A program made the translations under genes and the position numbers. This document shows, in pieces, positions 1 through 8,833 of a DNA stretch of 64,000 nt (its first letter is position 1; every line of letters starts with the position of its first letter). Source of the stretch: Knoellia subterranea KCTC 19937 (GTDB lineage Bacteria > Actinomycetota > Actinomycetes > Actinomycetales > Dermatophilaceae). The stretch covers positions 248,001 through 312,000 of the forward strand of contig NZ_AVPK01000003.1 of the NCBI RefSeq assembly GCF_000768685.1, written 5' to 3'. The notes below the pieces were generated by a model. It saw nothing but the letters and a program-made list of their open reading frames with translations. It was not told where the DNA came from and ran no database searches.

Positions 1-63
1 TATGCCCTGACGATGCTCACCGGTGTCGTCGCCGTCCTCGGAGCACTGTGGGTGATGAACTGA
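1..63 (+). CDS. nuoL: NuoL C-terminal end (partial)
   Basis: Only the last 20 codons are in the window, ending in LWVMN and TGA. The next gene starts on the last base of this stop codon (TGATG) and is nuoM, the fixed neighbour of nuoL in complex I operons, so this is very probably the end of NuoL, the largest antiporter-like subunit of NADH:quinone oxidoreductase. The residues are hydrophobic, as expected for a last membrane helix. The identity rests on context, not on the fragment itself. Confidence 0.75.
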   Translation, partial: YALTMLTGVVAVLGALWVMN

Positions 64-1616
64 TGTCCGGCCTGCCCCTGCTCACCCTGATGCTGGTCGT
101 GCCGCTCGTCGGCGCGGCGGTCATCTGGCTGCTTCCCAACGCGTCGTCCAGGCTGTCCAAGCCGATCGCCCTGGGTGTCTCGCTGCTGACGCTGGCGCTG
201 GCGCTCCTCGCGTGGGCCCGATTCGACTCGGGTTCGAGTGACCGCTACCAGCTCACCGAGACGCACTCGTGGATCCCGCAGTTCGGGGTCTCCTACGCCC
301 TCGGTGTCGACGGCATCGCGCTGTCGCTCATCGTCATGGCGGCGATCCTCACGCCGATCTGCCTGCTCGCGGCCTGGAACGATCTTGGCGAGGACGCTGA
401 CCCGAAGCGCGAGAAGACCTACTTCGCGCTCATGCTCGTGCTGCTCACCTTCATGGTGGGTGTGTTCGCGGCGCGCGACGTCTTCCTCTTCTACGTTTTC
501 TTCGAGGCCATGCTCATCCCGGTGTACTTCCTCATCGGGCTCTTCGGTGGGCCGCGTCGCCAGTACGCCGCCGTGAAGTTCATCCTCTTCTCGCTCGTCG
601 GCGGGCTCATCATGCTCGTCGCCGTTATCGCGCTGTACTTCCAGGGCCCGGGCGGGGAACAGGGCTTCCTCTACGAGGCGCTCGAGGGTGCTGTTGGCGG
701 ATCGACCGCGACGCAGCGCTGGCTGTTCCTCGGCTTCTTCATCGCCTTCGCGATCAAGGCGCCGATGTGGCCGGTCCACACCTGGCTGCCGGACGCGGCA
801 TCCGAGTCGCGCCCCGCGACCGCCGTGCTGCTCGTCGGCGTCCTCGACAAGGTCGGCACCTTCGGCATGCTGCGCTTCTGCCTCGGGTTCTTCCCGGAGG
901 CCTCGAAGTGGGCGACCCCCGTCGTGCTCACCCTCGCCGTCATCTCGGTCATCTACGGCGCGCTCCTGGCCATCGGCTCGCGCGACATCATGCGGCTCAT
1001 CGCCTTCACCTCGATCAGCCACTTCGGCTTCATCGTCATGGGCATCTTCGCCATGACGACGACGGCCGGCGGCGGCTCGGCGCTGTACATGATCAACCAC
1101 GGGTTCTCGACGGCCGGGCTCTTCCTGCTCGCCGGGTTCCTCATCTCGCGCCACGGCTCGCAGCGGATCGCCGACTACGGCGGCTGGCAGCGGGTCACGC
1201 CGGTCCTCGCCGGAACCTTCCTCGTGTCGGGTCTGTCCTCGCTCGCGCTCCCGGGTCTGTCGAGCTACGTCTCGGAGTTCCTCGTCCTCGCGGGGACGTT
1301 CCAGCGCTACAAGTGGGTCGCTGCCATCGCGACGATCGGCATCGTGCTCGCCGCGCTCTACATCCTGCTGACCTACCAGCGGGTCTTCACTGGCCCGCGT
1401 CCGGAGTTCGCCGCAGACCGCACGCCGCGTGACCTCGGGGTGCGCGAGAAGGTCGTCGTGGCGCCGATCATCGCCTCGTTCCTGCTGCTCGGGTTCTTCC
1501 CGAAGCCGGTGCTCGACCTCGTGAACCCGGCGGTCGAGCAGACGCTCAAGATCGTGGGCGTCACCGATCCGGCCCCGAGCCACCCCACCAACGTCGCCAC
1601 CGGGAGTGACAAGTGA
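63..1616 (+). CDS. nuoM: NADH-quinone oxidoreductase subunit M (main operon copy)
   Basis: A 517-residue polytopic membrane protein, one of the three antiporter-like proton-pumping subunits of complex I. Family marks are the YVFFEAMLIPVYFLIG helix with its conserved glutamate, the MWPVHTWLPDA loop before a broken helix, and the DIMRLIAFTSISHFGF helix. Length is normal. I take ATG at 63, overlapping the nuoL stop, rather than GTG at 48, because translational coupling is the rule in this operon. It overlaps nuoN by 4 bases. A second nuoM lies at 30160; this copy belongs to what is presumably the complete operon, most of which is to the left. Confidence 0.95.
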   Translation: MSGLPLLTLMLVVPLVGAAVIWLLPNASSRLSKPIALGVSLLTLALALLAWARFDSGSSDRYQLTETHSWIPQFGVSYALGVDGIALSLIVMAAILTPICLLAAWNDLGEDADPKREKTYFALMLVLLTFMVGVFAARDVFLFYVFFEAMLIPVYFLIGLFGGPRRQYAAVKFILFSLVGGLIMLVAVIALYFQGPGGEQGFLYEALEGAVGGSTATQRWLFLGFFIAFAIKAPMWPVHTWLPDAASESRPATAVLLVGVLDKVGTFGMLRFCLGFFPEASKWATPVVLTLAVISVIYGALLAIGSRDIMRLIAFTSISHFGFIVMGIFAMTTTAGGGSALYMINHGFSTAGLFLLAGFLISRHGSQRIADYGGWQRVTPVLAGTFLVSGLSSLALPGLSSYVSEFLVLAGTFQRYKWVAAIATIGIVLAALYILLTYQRVFTGPRPEFAADRTPRDLGVREKVVVAPIIASFLLLGFFPKPVLDLVNPAVEQTLKIVGVTDPAPSHPTNVATGSDK

Positions 1617-3187
1617 CCGCCGCCCTGACCACGCTGCCCACGGCCTTCGAGGCCGTCAAGGTCGACTACTCGGCCGTCGCGCCGATGCTGGTCGTCGTTG
1701 CCGCCGCGCTCATCGGTGTCCTCGTCGAGGCCTTCGCGCCGCGCACGCAGCGGCACGCGATCCAGGTGGGCCTGGCCCTCGTGGCGCTCGTCGCCTCGTT
1801 CGCCGTCCTCGTCCTCGTGTCGGTCGATCACCGCACGGTGACCGTGGGCGGTTCGCTGGCCATTGACGGACCCGCGCTGTTCCTCCAGGGCACGCTCCTG
1901 ATCTTCGCGATCCTCGGTGTGCTCACCATGTCCGAACGCTTCGGTGGCCGATCGGCCGACGCGTTCACCCCGATGGGTGCGGCAACGCCCGGTTCCCCGG
2001 CGGAGTCGGCCGCCGACCGCGCCGGCTTCGCGACGTCCGAGGCGTTCCCACTGACGATGTTCGCGGTCTTCGGCATGCTCATGTTCGTCGCCGCCAACGA
2101 CCTCATCACGATGTTCGTCGCGCTCGAGGTCCTGTCGCTGCCGCTCTACGTCCTGACCGGACTCGCGCGCCGCCGCCGCCTGCTGTCGCAGGAGGCGTCG
2201 CTCAAGTACTTCCTGCTCGGTGCGTTCTCGTCCGCGTTCTTCCTCTTCGGTGCCGCCCTCCTCTACGGGTATGCCGGTTCGTCCGATCTCGTGCGTATCG
2301 CCCAGGCGATCAGCACGGCCGACGGCGCCTACGAGGGCCTGCTCCTCCCCGGTGTCGTCCTCGTCCTCATCGGCCTGCTCTTCAAGGTCGGTGCCGTGCC
2401 GTTCCACTCGTGGACCCCGGACGCCTACCAGGGCGCGCCCACGCCGGTCACCGGGTTCATGGCCGCGGCGACGAAGCTTGCGGCCTTCGGCGCGATCCTG
2501 CGCCTGGCCTATGTCGGCGTCGAGGGATCCCGGCTCGAGTGGCGCCTCGGCGTGGCGGCGATCGCCGTCCTCACGATGGTCGTCGGTGCCGTTCTGTCGG
2601 TCACGCAGACCGACATCAAGCGCCTGCTCGCGTACTCCTCGATCGCGCACGCCGGCTTCATCCTCGTCGGTGTCCTGGCGTTCGATGTCACGGGCGTCAC
2701 GGGCGTGATGTTCTACCTCGCCGCCTACGGTCTGGCGACGATCGCCGCCTTCGCCATCGTCTTCCTCGTTCGTTCCGGTGGATCCGAGGCGACGCACCTG
2801 TCGCAGTGGGCCGGCCTTGGCCGCAAGCACCCGGTCATCGCCGGAATCTTCGCGCTGCTTCTCCTCGCGTTCGCCGGCATTCCTCTGACGTCGGGCTTCA
2901 CCGCGAAGTTCGCGGCTTTCGCGCCCGCGATCTCGCACGGTGGCCTCGCCGGGATCATCATGGTCGTCGTCGGTGTGCTCGCCTCTGCGGTGACGGCCTT
3001 CGTCTACTTCCGGCTCATCGTGCTCATGTACTTCACCGAGCCCACGGGTGACGACGTCGTCGCTCTGACGCCGTCGATCGCGTCGACCATCGCGATCACC
3101 GTCGGGGCTCTCGGCACCGTCATCCTCGGTGTCATCCCGGGCCCGATCCTCGACCTTGCCGGTCGGGTGTCGCAGTTCATCCAGTGA
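1613..3187 (+). CDS. nuoN: NADH-quinone oxidoreductase subunit N (main operon copy)
   Basis: A 524-residue membrane subunit of complex I, homologous to NuoL/M and to cation/proton antiporters. Visible motifs are FVALEVLSLPLYVL (conserved charged helix), FKVGAVPFHSWTPDAYQGAPTP (broken-helix region) and TDIKRLLAYSSIAHAGF. The GTG start at 1613 overlaps the nuoM stop (GTGA). There is a polar insert around residues 110-145 rich in Ala, Gly and Pro. The stop overlaps the start of the polyprenyl synthase, so the two are probably translated together. Confidence 0.95.
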   Translation: MTAALTTLPTAFEAVKVDYSAVAPMLVVVAAALIGVLVEAFAPRTQRHAIQVGLALVALVASFAVLVLVSVDHRTVTVGGSLAIDGPALFLQGTLLIFAILGVLTMSERFGGRSADAFTPMGAATPGSPAESAADRAGFATSEAFPLTMFAVFGMLMFVAANDLITMFVALEVLSLPLYVLTGLARRRRLLSQEASLKYFLLGAFSSAFFLFGAALLYGYAGSSDLVRIAQAISTADGAYEGLLLPGVVLVLIGLLFKVGAVPFHSWTPDAYQGAPTPVTGFMAAATKLAAFGAILRLAYVGVEGSRLEWRLGVAAIAVLTMVVGAVLSVTQTDIKRLLAYSSIAHAGFILVGVLAFDVTGVTGVMFYLAAYGLATIAAFAIVFLVRSGGSEATHLSQWAGLGRKHPVIAGIFALLLLAFAGIPLTSGFTAKFAAFAPAISHGGLAGIIMVVVGVLASAVTAFVYFRLIVLMYFTEPTGDDVVALTPSIASTIAITVGALGTVILGVIPGPILDLAGRVSQFIQ

Positions 3188-4170
3188 CGCTCGCCCTGCC
3201 CGAGGTGTCGGCCGGGCTTCAGGAACGGCTCACCGCTGGTCTGGCCCGCGTCGAGGCCCTCATCGAGGAGCGCATCGACCACGAGGACCCGTTCATCGCG
3301 GAGGCCAACGTGCACCTGCTCCGCGCGGGAGGCAAGCGGTTCCGGCCGATGCTCACGATCCTTGCGGCCGAACTCGGTGACGGCGTCAACGACGACGTCG
3401 TGACGGCGGCGGCCGCGGTCGAGTTGACCCACCTTGCCTCGCTCTACCACGACGACGTCATGGACGAGGCGGCGCTGCGCCGCGGAACGCCGACGGCCAA
3501 CACGGCATACGACAACTCCACCGCCATCCTCGTGGGTGACCTGCTGTTCGGTCATGCGTCGGCACTTGTCTCCGAGCTGGGACCCGAAGCGGTCCGCATC
3601 CAGGCCGAGACCTTCATCCGACTCTGCACGGGCCAGATCCGTGACGACCGCCAGGCGCCCGAGGGTGAGGATGCCTCGGCGTACTACCTTCGGGTCCTCC
3701 GGGACAAGACCGGTGTGCTCATCGCCACGGCAGCCCGCTACGGCGCGATGTTCTCGGGCTGCTCGTCCGACGTCGTCGAGACCATGCGTGTCTATGGTGA
3801 GCGGCTCGGGATGGCCTTCCAGCTGGCCGATGACCTCATCGACATCGAGTCCAGCGCCGAGGAACTCGGCAAGACGCCCGGGACCGACCTGCGCGAGGGC
3901 AAGCGGACGCTCGCCGTCCTGCACGCCCTCGCATCGACTGCACCCGAGGACGCACGCCTCCAGGAGTTGCTGCGATCGGACCTCTCCGGCGACGCCGACC
4001 TGGCCGAGGCGCTCGGTCTGCTCCGAGCCCACCCGGCGCTGGCCCAGGCCCGCGACGAGACGCGCGCTGTCGGCGAACAGGCCCAGGACGCACTGGCGGG
4101 GCTGCCCGACAGCGAGGCCAAGACTGCGCTGCTCGCGCTGGCCACGTCGGTCACCCACCGCGCCTCCTGA
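3184..4170 (+). CDS. polyprenyl diphosphate synthase (long-chain trans-prenyltransferase)
   Basis: A 328-residue soluble isoprenoid synthase that condenses isopentenyl diphosphate onto an allylic primer. The first aspartate-rich motif DDVMDE is near residues 90-95, preceded by LASLYH; GGKRFRP is near the N-terminus; the second motif FQLADDLIDIE is near 211-221. The GTG start overlaps the nuoN stop by 4 bases. In actinobacteria a heptaprenyl- or nonaprenyl-type synthase often follows nuoN and makes the menaquinone side chain, so its place at the end of a quinone reductase operon fits. Chain length cannot be read reliably from the sequence. Confidence 0.9.
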   Translation: MTLALPEVSAGLQERLTAGLARVEALIEERIDHEDPFIAEANVHLLRAGGKRFRPMLTILAAELGDGVNDDVVTAAAAVELTHLASLYHDDVMDEAALRRGTPTANTAYDNSTAILVGDLLFGHASALVSELGPEAVRIQAETFIRLCTGQIRDDRQAPEGEDASAYYLRVLRDKTGVLIATAARYGAMFSGCSSDVVETMRVYGERLGMAFQLADDLIDIESSAEELGKTPGTDLREGKRTLAVLHALASTAPEDARLQELLRSDLSGDADLAEALGLLRAHPALAQARDETRAVGEQAQDALAGLPDSEAKTALLALATSVTHRAS

Positions 4171-4174
4171 CCCG

Positions 4175-4822
4175 ATGGGGACGATCGGCTACCTCCACAC
4201 CTCGCCTGTTCACGTCCCCACGTTCGACCGGCTCACGCAAGAGCACTCGGCCGAGGCGAAGACCCTCCACGTTGTCGACGAGGACGCCCTCACCCTGGCC
4301 CGCGCCGCGAGCCCGTCAGCCGTCGCTGAGGTCGTCGCGGCGCACGTCCGGGACCTGCGCGAGCGGGGCGCGGACGTCATCGTCTGCACGTGCTCGACCA
4401 TCGGCGCGATCGCCGAAGGGCTCCGTGCCGAGCCCAAGGTCCTCCGCGTGGACCGGCCGATGGCGCGACGCGCGGTGGCCCTGGGCGCTCGTGTCGGTGT
4501 CGTCGTGGCGCTCGAGTCGACCGTCCAGCCGACGGTGGACCTCCTCCGAGAGGAGGCTGCTGTGGCTGGCCGTGAGATCGAGGTCCTGGTGGAGCTGGCC
4601 GAAGACGCCTGGGACCTCTTCGAGAAAGGCGACCACGCGGCATACCTGACGGTTGTCGCCGAGACCGCACGCGACGTGGCAGCGCGCGCGGACGTCGTCG
4701 TCCTCGCGCAGGCGAGCATGCTGGGTGCGCTCGACCTCTTGCGGGACCTCGCGGTGCCGGCTCTGGCGAGCCCGACGACTGCGGTGGACCACGCCGCCGC
4801 CATGGTGGACGCGTCGACCTGA
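4175..4822 (+). CDS. aspartate/glutamate racemase-family protein lacking the second cysteine
   Basis: A 215-residue protein starting at ATG 4175, four bases after the previous stop. The N-terminus GTIGYLHTSPVHVPTF and the segment VIVCTCSTIGAIAEG match the Asp/Glu/hydantoin racemase superfamily, in which a cysteine in such a CT/CS loop is the first catalytic base. The mirror position in the C-terminal half reads VVLAQASMLGAL, so the second catalytic cysteine of true racemases is absent (Ala/Ser there). It may therefore be a one-base enzyme such as a decarboxylase- or isomerase-like member. Substrate unknown. Same strand as the nuo/prenyl genes and convergent with ilvA. Confidence 0.7.
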   Translation: MGTIGYLHTSPVHVPTFDRLTQEHSAEAKTLHVVDEDALTLARAASPSAVAEVVAAHVRDLRERGADVIVCTCSTIGAIAEGLRAEPKVLRVDRPMARRAVALGARVGVVVALESTVQPTVDLLREEAAVAGREIEVLVELAEDAWDLFEKGDHAAYLTVVAETARDVAARADVVVLAQASMLGALDLLRDLAVPALASPTTAVDHAAAMVDAST

Positions 4823-4844
4823 GGGTCTGGAGGCAGGCCGCCGG

Positions 4845-6383
4845 TCAGCGCAAGAGGAAGTACGACAGGGCGGGGGACGTAGACACGTCCTGGCAGGGGT
4901 AGCCGAGGTTCGCCACGTGGGCCGCGAACTCGGGGTCGTCCCGCACCCCCTCGAAGGCGCACAGCACTCGGCCGTAGTCCGTTCCATGGCTGCGGTAGTG
5001 GAACATCGTGATGTTCCACTGGGTGCCGAGCTCCCCGAGGAAGCGAGCGAGTGCGCCCGGGTGCTCGGGGAACTCGAAGCTGTAGACCTCCTCGTCGCCA
5101 CCGGGGGAGCGGCCGCCGATCATGTAGCGCACGTGCGTCTTCGCGGTGTCGTCGTCGGAGAGGTCGACGGCCTCGTAGCCGGCGGCGGCGAGGTTGCCGT
5201 GGATCTCGCGCCCCTCGGCCGCGCCACCGGAGAGCCTCACGCCGACGAAGATCCGGGCGCGGTCGGTGCCGTCCGAACGGTAGTTGAACTCCGTGACGGC
5301 CCTCCCCGCGAGGACGTCGCAGAACTCGAGGAAGGCGCCGGCCCGGTCGGGGATCGTCACACCGAAGAGGGCCTCGCGGTGCTCGCCGATCTCGGCACGC
5401 TCGCTGATGTAGCGCAGGGTGTCGAACGGGACGTTGGCGCCGGAGAGGACGTGGGCCAGTCTTTCTCCGCGTATGCCGTGTGCTTCCGTGTACTTCTTGA
5501 GTCCCGCGAGCGCCACGGCACCGGCCGGCTCCGCCACGGCTCGCACGTCCTCGAAGATGTCCTTGACGGCCGCGCAGATCTCGTCGGAATCCACGGTGAC
5601 GACGTCGTCGAGGTAGCGGCGGCAGAGGTCGAAGGTGAGGTCGCCTATGCGCTTCACCGCGACTCCTTCGGCGAAGCGGCTCACCTCGGGCAGCTCGACG
5701 GGCGCGCCGTCGTCGAGGGCGGCACTGAGACATGCGGCATCGGCAGGTTCGACGCCGATGACCTTGATGGCGGGCATGAGGTTCTTGATGAGGACGGCGA
5801 CGCCGGCGGCGAGTCCACCGCCGCCGACGGGGACGAACACGCGGTCGAGGTGGGCGTCCTGCTGGATGAGTTCGAGGCCGATGGTGCCCTGCCCGGCGAC
5901 GACGAGGGGGTCGTCGAAGGGTGCGATGTAGGTGAGTCCGCGTTCGTCGGCAAGGCGCAGCGCTTCGGCCTTGGCGGTGTCGAAGGTGTCGCCGATGAGC
6001 ACGACCTCGGCGCCGTGTGCGCGCACCGCGTCGACCTTGATGGGGGCGGTCGTCACGGGCATGACGACGACGGCGTCGACACCGAGGATCGAGGCGGACA
6101 GGGCGACACCCTGGGCGTGGTTGCCGGCCGAGGCGGTGACGACCCCACGCGCCCGCGCGTGCTCGTCGAGCGCGCGCATCCGGGTGTAGGCGCCGCGGAT
6201 CTTGAACGAGTGGATCGGTTGCCGGTCCTCCCGCTTGACGGAGACGACGTTGCCGAGTCGTGCGGACAGCGACTCCATGGGCTCGAGCGGGCTGACGATG
6301 GCGGCTTCATAGACGGGCGCGCGCAGCACCGCCCGCAGGTGCTCGGATCCGTTCGTGAGTCCGGAGGGCTCGGGCGTGGACAT
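4845..6383 (-). CDS. ilvA: threonine ammonia-lyase, biosynthetic, two ACT-like domains
   Basis: A PLP enzyme converting threonine to 2-oxobutanoate, the first committed step of isoleucine synthesis. The PLP-lysine motif is HSFKIRGAY, the phosphate-binding loop is VPVGGGGLAAG, and the C-terminal third carries two ACT-like regulatory modules (HVRYMIGGRSPG and SYFLLR ends). With ATG at 6383 it has 512 residues, matching the E. coli IlvA layout (514) and its N-terminus SEHLRAVLRAPVYEAA. An upstream ATG at 6428 abuts the MFS stop and would add 15 residues; neither start has a good Shine-Dalgarno. The long enterobacterial-type architecture is unusual for an actinobacterium. Confidence 0.95.
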   Translation of the reverse strand: MSTPEPSGLTNGSEHLRAVLRAPVYEAAIVSPLEPMESLSARLGNVVSVKREDRQPIHSFKIRGAYTRMRALDEHARARGVVTASAGNHAQGVALSASILGVDAVVVMPVTTAPIKVDAVRAHGAEVVLIGDTFDTAKAEALRLADERGLTYIAPFDDPLVVAGQGTIGLELIQQDAHLDRVFVPVGGGGLAAGVAVLIKNLMPAIKVIGVEPADAACLSAALDDGAPVELPEVSRFAEGVAVKRIGDLTFDLCRRYLDDVVTVDSDEICAAVKDIFEDVRAVAEPAGAVALAGLKKYTEAHGIRGERLAHVLSGANVPFDTLRYISERAEIGEHREALFGVTIPDRAGAFLEFCDVLAGRAVTEFNYRSDGTDRARIFVGVRLSGGAAEGREIHGNLAAAGYEAVDLSDDDTAKTHVRYMIGGRSPGGDEEVYSFEFPEHPGALARFLGELGTQWNITMFHYRSHGTDYGRVLCAFEGVRDDPEFAAHVANLGYPCQDVSTSPALSYFLLR

Positions 6384-6428
6384 GGGACAAGCCAACCGCG
6401 AGATCGCCTCGCGAGACAGTCCGCCCAT

Positions 6429-7784
6429 CTACCGAGACAGGGCTGTCTCTCTGTCGGTGCTGTCGCGGTGCTTGGGGATGGACAGTGCGACGAACACGCT
6501 GGCGAGGCAGAGGCCCGCGGCGAGCAGCCAGGCCGAGTGATAGCTGCCCGACTCGGTCCGGACCCACCCGGCGATCGAGGCGCCGACTCCGGCCCCGACC
6601 ATGTGCGAGGCGAACACCCACCCGAACACGATGCCGGAGTCCTCGATCCCGAAGTGCTGGCGGCACAGGGCCACGGTCGGCGGCACGGTCGCGACCCAGT
6701 CGAGTCCGTAGAAGACGATGAAGACCCAGAGGCCCGGCTGCACGTCCGGCCCGAGGACCGCGTCGATCGCCAACAGCGACAGGCCGCGCCCGCCGTAGTA
6801 GATCGCCAGCAGGATCCGCGAGTCGACCCGGTCGGTGAGCCACCCCGAGGCGATCGTCCCGGCGATGTCGAAGATGCCCACGAGTGCGAGCAGCCCGGCG
6901 GCGGTTTGCGTCCCCATGCCGTGGTCGTGGGCTGCCGGGATGAAGTGCGTCTGGATGAGGCCGTTCGTCGACCAGCCACACACCCAGAAGGTCAGGAGCA
7001 GTGCCCAGAACGTCCAGGTCCGTGAGGCCCGACCGAGGACGGAGAAGGCGAGGCGAGTGGGAGACTGGACCACCACGCTCCCGCCGGCCGCAGGCTCGGG
7101 CGACTCCACGGCATACCCCTCGGCTGCCCCGAAGGGCAGCAGTCCGTGGTCCGCGGGGCGGTTGGAGAGGAAGAGTCCGGTGAGGACGGCGATGACGAGG
7201 GCCAGTCCGGCGACGACCATGGCAGCCGACCGCCACCCGTGCTGGGTGGCGGCCCAGGCGATGACGGGGAGGAAGATGAGCTGACCCGTGGCGTTGGCCG
7301 CCGAGAAGATGCCCGTGACGAGACCCCGGTGGGAGTGGAACCAGCGGTTCGCCACGATCGCGCCGAAGACCAGTGCCATCGACCCGGTCCCGATGCCGAT
7401 GACGAAGCCCCAGAGAAGCCACAGGTGCCACGGCGAGGTCATGAACGTCGTCGCCGCACTCGCGAGGCCCACGGCAATGAGGGAGATCGTGACGATGCGG
7501 CGGATGCCGAAGCGCTCCATGAGGGCTGCCGCGAACGGGGCCGTGAGGCCGTAGATGATGAGGTTGAGGCTCACCGCGCCCGATGTCGTGGCGCGCGACC
7601 AGCCGAACTCCTGCTCGACCGGCTCCATGAGGACACCCGTCGACGACCGGAACGCGGCGGCGGCGACGAGCGCCCCCAGCGTCACGGCGGCGACGATCCA
7701 GGCGCGGTGGATCGGCCGGCGCGGCGGGTCGCCGATGAAGGGGTCGCGCGAGGCGTCGCTCGTCAGGGCCAGATCGTCGGTCAC
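6429..7784 (-). CDS. MFS transporter
   Basis: A 451-residue major facilitator with about 12 hydrophobic segments, a short charged N-terminus and a basic C-terminal tail. The loop between helices 2 and 3 (ALMERFGIRRIV) and the segment LTDRVDSRILLAIYYGGRG in the second half are typical MFS positions. The style (EFGWSRATTSGAVSLN) resembles the oxalate/formate-antiporter-like or monocarboxylate group; the substrate cannot be told. It ends directly before the possible upstream start of ilvA and is divergent from the GlxA-type regulator at 7856, which probably controls it. Confidence 0.85.
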   Translation of the reverse strand: MTDDLALTSDASRDPFIGDPPRRPIHRAWIVAAVTLGALVAAAAFRSSTGVLMEPVEQEFGWSRATTSGAVSLNLIIYGLTAPFAAALMERFGIRRIVTISLIAVGLASAATTFMTSPWHLWLLWGFVIGIGTGSMALVFGAIVANRWFHSHRGLVTGIFSAANATGQLIFLPVIAWAATQHGWRSAAMVVAGLALVIAVLTGLFLSNRPADHGLLPFGAAEGYAVESPEPAAGGSVVVQSPTRLAFSVLGRASRTWTFWALLLTFWVCGWSTNGLIQTHFIPAAHDHGMGTQTAAGLLALVGIFDIAGTIASGWLTDRVDSRILLAIYYGGRGLSLLAIDAVLGPDVQPGLWVFIVFYGLDWVATVPPTVALCRQHFGIEDSGIVFGWVFASHMVGAGVGASIAGWVRTESGSYHSAWLLAAGLCLASVFVALSIPKHRDSTDRETALSR

Positions 7785-7820
7785 CCCGCGATCCTCGCCG
7801 AGGATCGCCCGCTAGGGCTA

Positions 7821-7856
7821 GTGGCTGAAATGCCACAATGTGCAAAGATTCTGCCA
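7821..7856. promoter_or_regulatory. dyad and promoter between MFS gene and GlxA-type regulator
   Basis: The 71-bp divergent gap holds a perfect dyad GTGGC-N6-GCCAC (7821-7836) followed by AAGATTCTGCCA (7845-7856), which runs into the regulator's start codon. A near copy, AAGATGCTGCCA, lies upstream of the other GlxA-type regulator at 53635-53646. This suggests an operator or promoter shared by the paralogues; binding itself is inferred. Confidence 0.45.
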
Positions 7857-8833
7857 TGACACATCGTGTGGTTGTGCTGCTCCTCGCGCCACTCGTCGGC
7901 TACGACGCGACGATCCCCAGTGCCGTCCTCGGCTCGGCCCAGGACGTCGCGGGACAGCCGCTCTACGACGTGAGGATGGCGTCTCTCGATGGCGGGCCGG
8001 TCCAGACGACGACGGGTTATGCCGTTGTGCCACACGGCGATTCGTCTCTCCTTGCGATCGCTGACACTGTGATCGTGCCCGGGACGAGGATTGCCGACCC
8101 TCGGCACAATGGGCACCTTTCCGACGACCTCCGGGCCGCGTTGGCGACCATCCGCCCGGGCACGCGAATGGTGTCGATCTGCACGGGTGCGTTCGTCCTC
8201 GCGGCGGCCGGTCTGCTCGACGGGCGCCGGGCGACGACGCACTGGCAGCACACCGAGAGTTTCCACTCCCTCTATCCGCAGGTCGAGGTCGACGAGGACG
8301 TGCTCTTCGTCGACGACGGGGACGTCCTCACGTCCGCCGGGCTGTCTGCCGGCGTCGATCTCTGCCTGCACCTCGTGCGCCGCGATCACGGTTCCGTCGT
8401 CGCCAACGATGTCGCGCGCTACTGCGTGGTGCCGCCGTGGCGCGACGGGGGGCAGGCGCAGTTCATCGATCGACCGGTGCCGGTGGTCGACGACGCCTCC
8501 ACGTCGAGCGTTCGGGCCTGGGCCGTGAGCCACTTGGGCGCCGACCTCTCCGTGCCCGTCCTCGCCCGGCGTGCCCGGATGAGTGAGCGCACGTTCGCTC
8601 GCAGGTTCCGCGAGGAGACGGGCCTGACCCCTGCGATCTGGGTCACGCAGCAGCGCATGCGGGAGGCCCAAAACCTGCTCGAGACAACGGATCTCACCAT
8701 CGACGTCGTCGCGACACGAACGGGCTTCGGCACCGGCGCCTCGCTCCGCAAGCACTCTGCTGCGACGCTGGGGGTCTCACCCAACGCCTACCGTCGCACC
8801 TTCCGCGGCACGAGCGAGAGCAGGACCGCATGA
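7856..8833 (+). CDS. GlxA/FtrA-like transcriptional regulator (DJ-1/PfpI + AraC HTH)
   Basis: A 325-residue regulator. Residues about 1-185 form a DJ-1/PfpI-type amidotransferase-like domain with the nucleophile-elbow motif VSICTGAFVLAAAGLLDGRRATTHW; the last 100 residues are an AraC-type double helix-turn-helix (LARRARMSERTFARRF, then IDVVATRTGFGTGASLRKH). I use ATG 7856; upstream codons in frame lack a ribosome site. The stop overlaps the start of the next gene (ATGA), so it is co-transcribed with the deaminase/aldolase and lactone oxidase genes and is divergent from an MFS gene. Its ligand is unknown. Confidence 0.9.
   Translation: MTHRVVVLLLAPLVGYDATIPSAVLGSAQDVAGQPLYDVRMASLDGGPVQTTTGYAVVPHGDSSLLAIADTVIVPGTRIADPRHNGHLSDDLRAALATIRPGTRMVSICTGAFVLAAAGLLDGRRATTHWQHTESFHSLYPQVEVDEDVLFVDDGDVLTSAGLSAGVDLCLHLVRRDHGSVVANDVARYCVVPPWRDGGQAQFIDRPVPVVDDASTSSVRAWAVSHLGADLSVPVLARRARMSERTFARRFREETGLTPAIWVTQQRMREAQNLLETTDLTIDVVATRTGFGTGASLRKHSAATLGVSPNAYRRTFRGTSESRTA

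Noticed and set aside
1373-2938. 521-codon minus-strand open frame opposite nuoM/nuoN
   Set aside because: Composition is almost only Arg, Glu, Asp, Gly and Gln, as expected for the complement of GC-rich membrane-protein genes; nuoM and nuoN motifs on the plus strand are unambiguous.
4653-7025. 790-codon plus-strand open frame opposite ilvA and the MFS gene
   Set aside because: Shadow frame: low-complexity Val/Glu/Asp/Gly/Arg, no domain, and both minus-strand genes have full family motifs.
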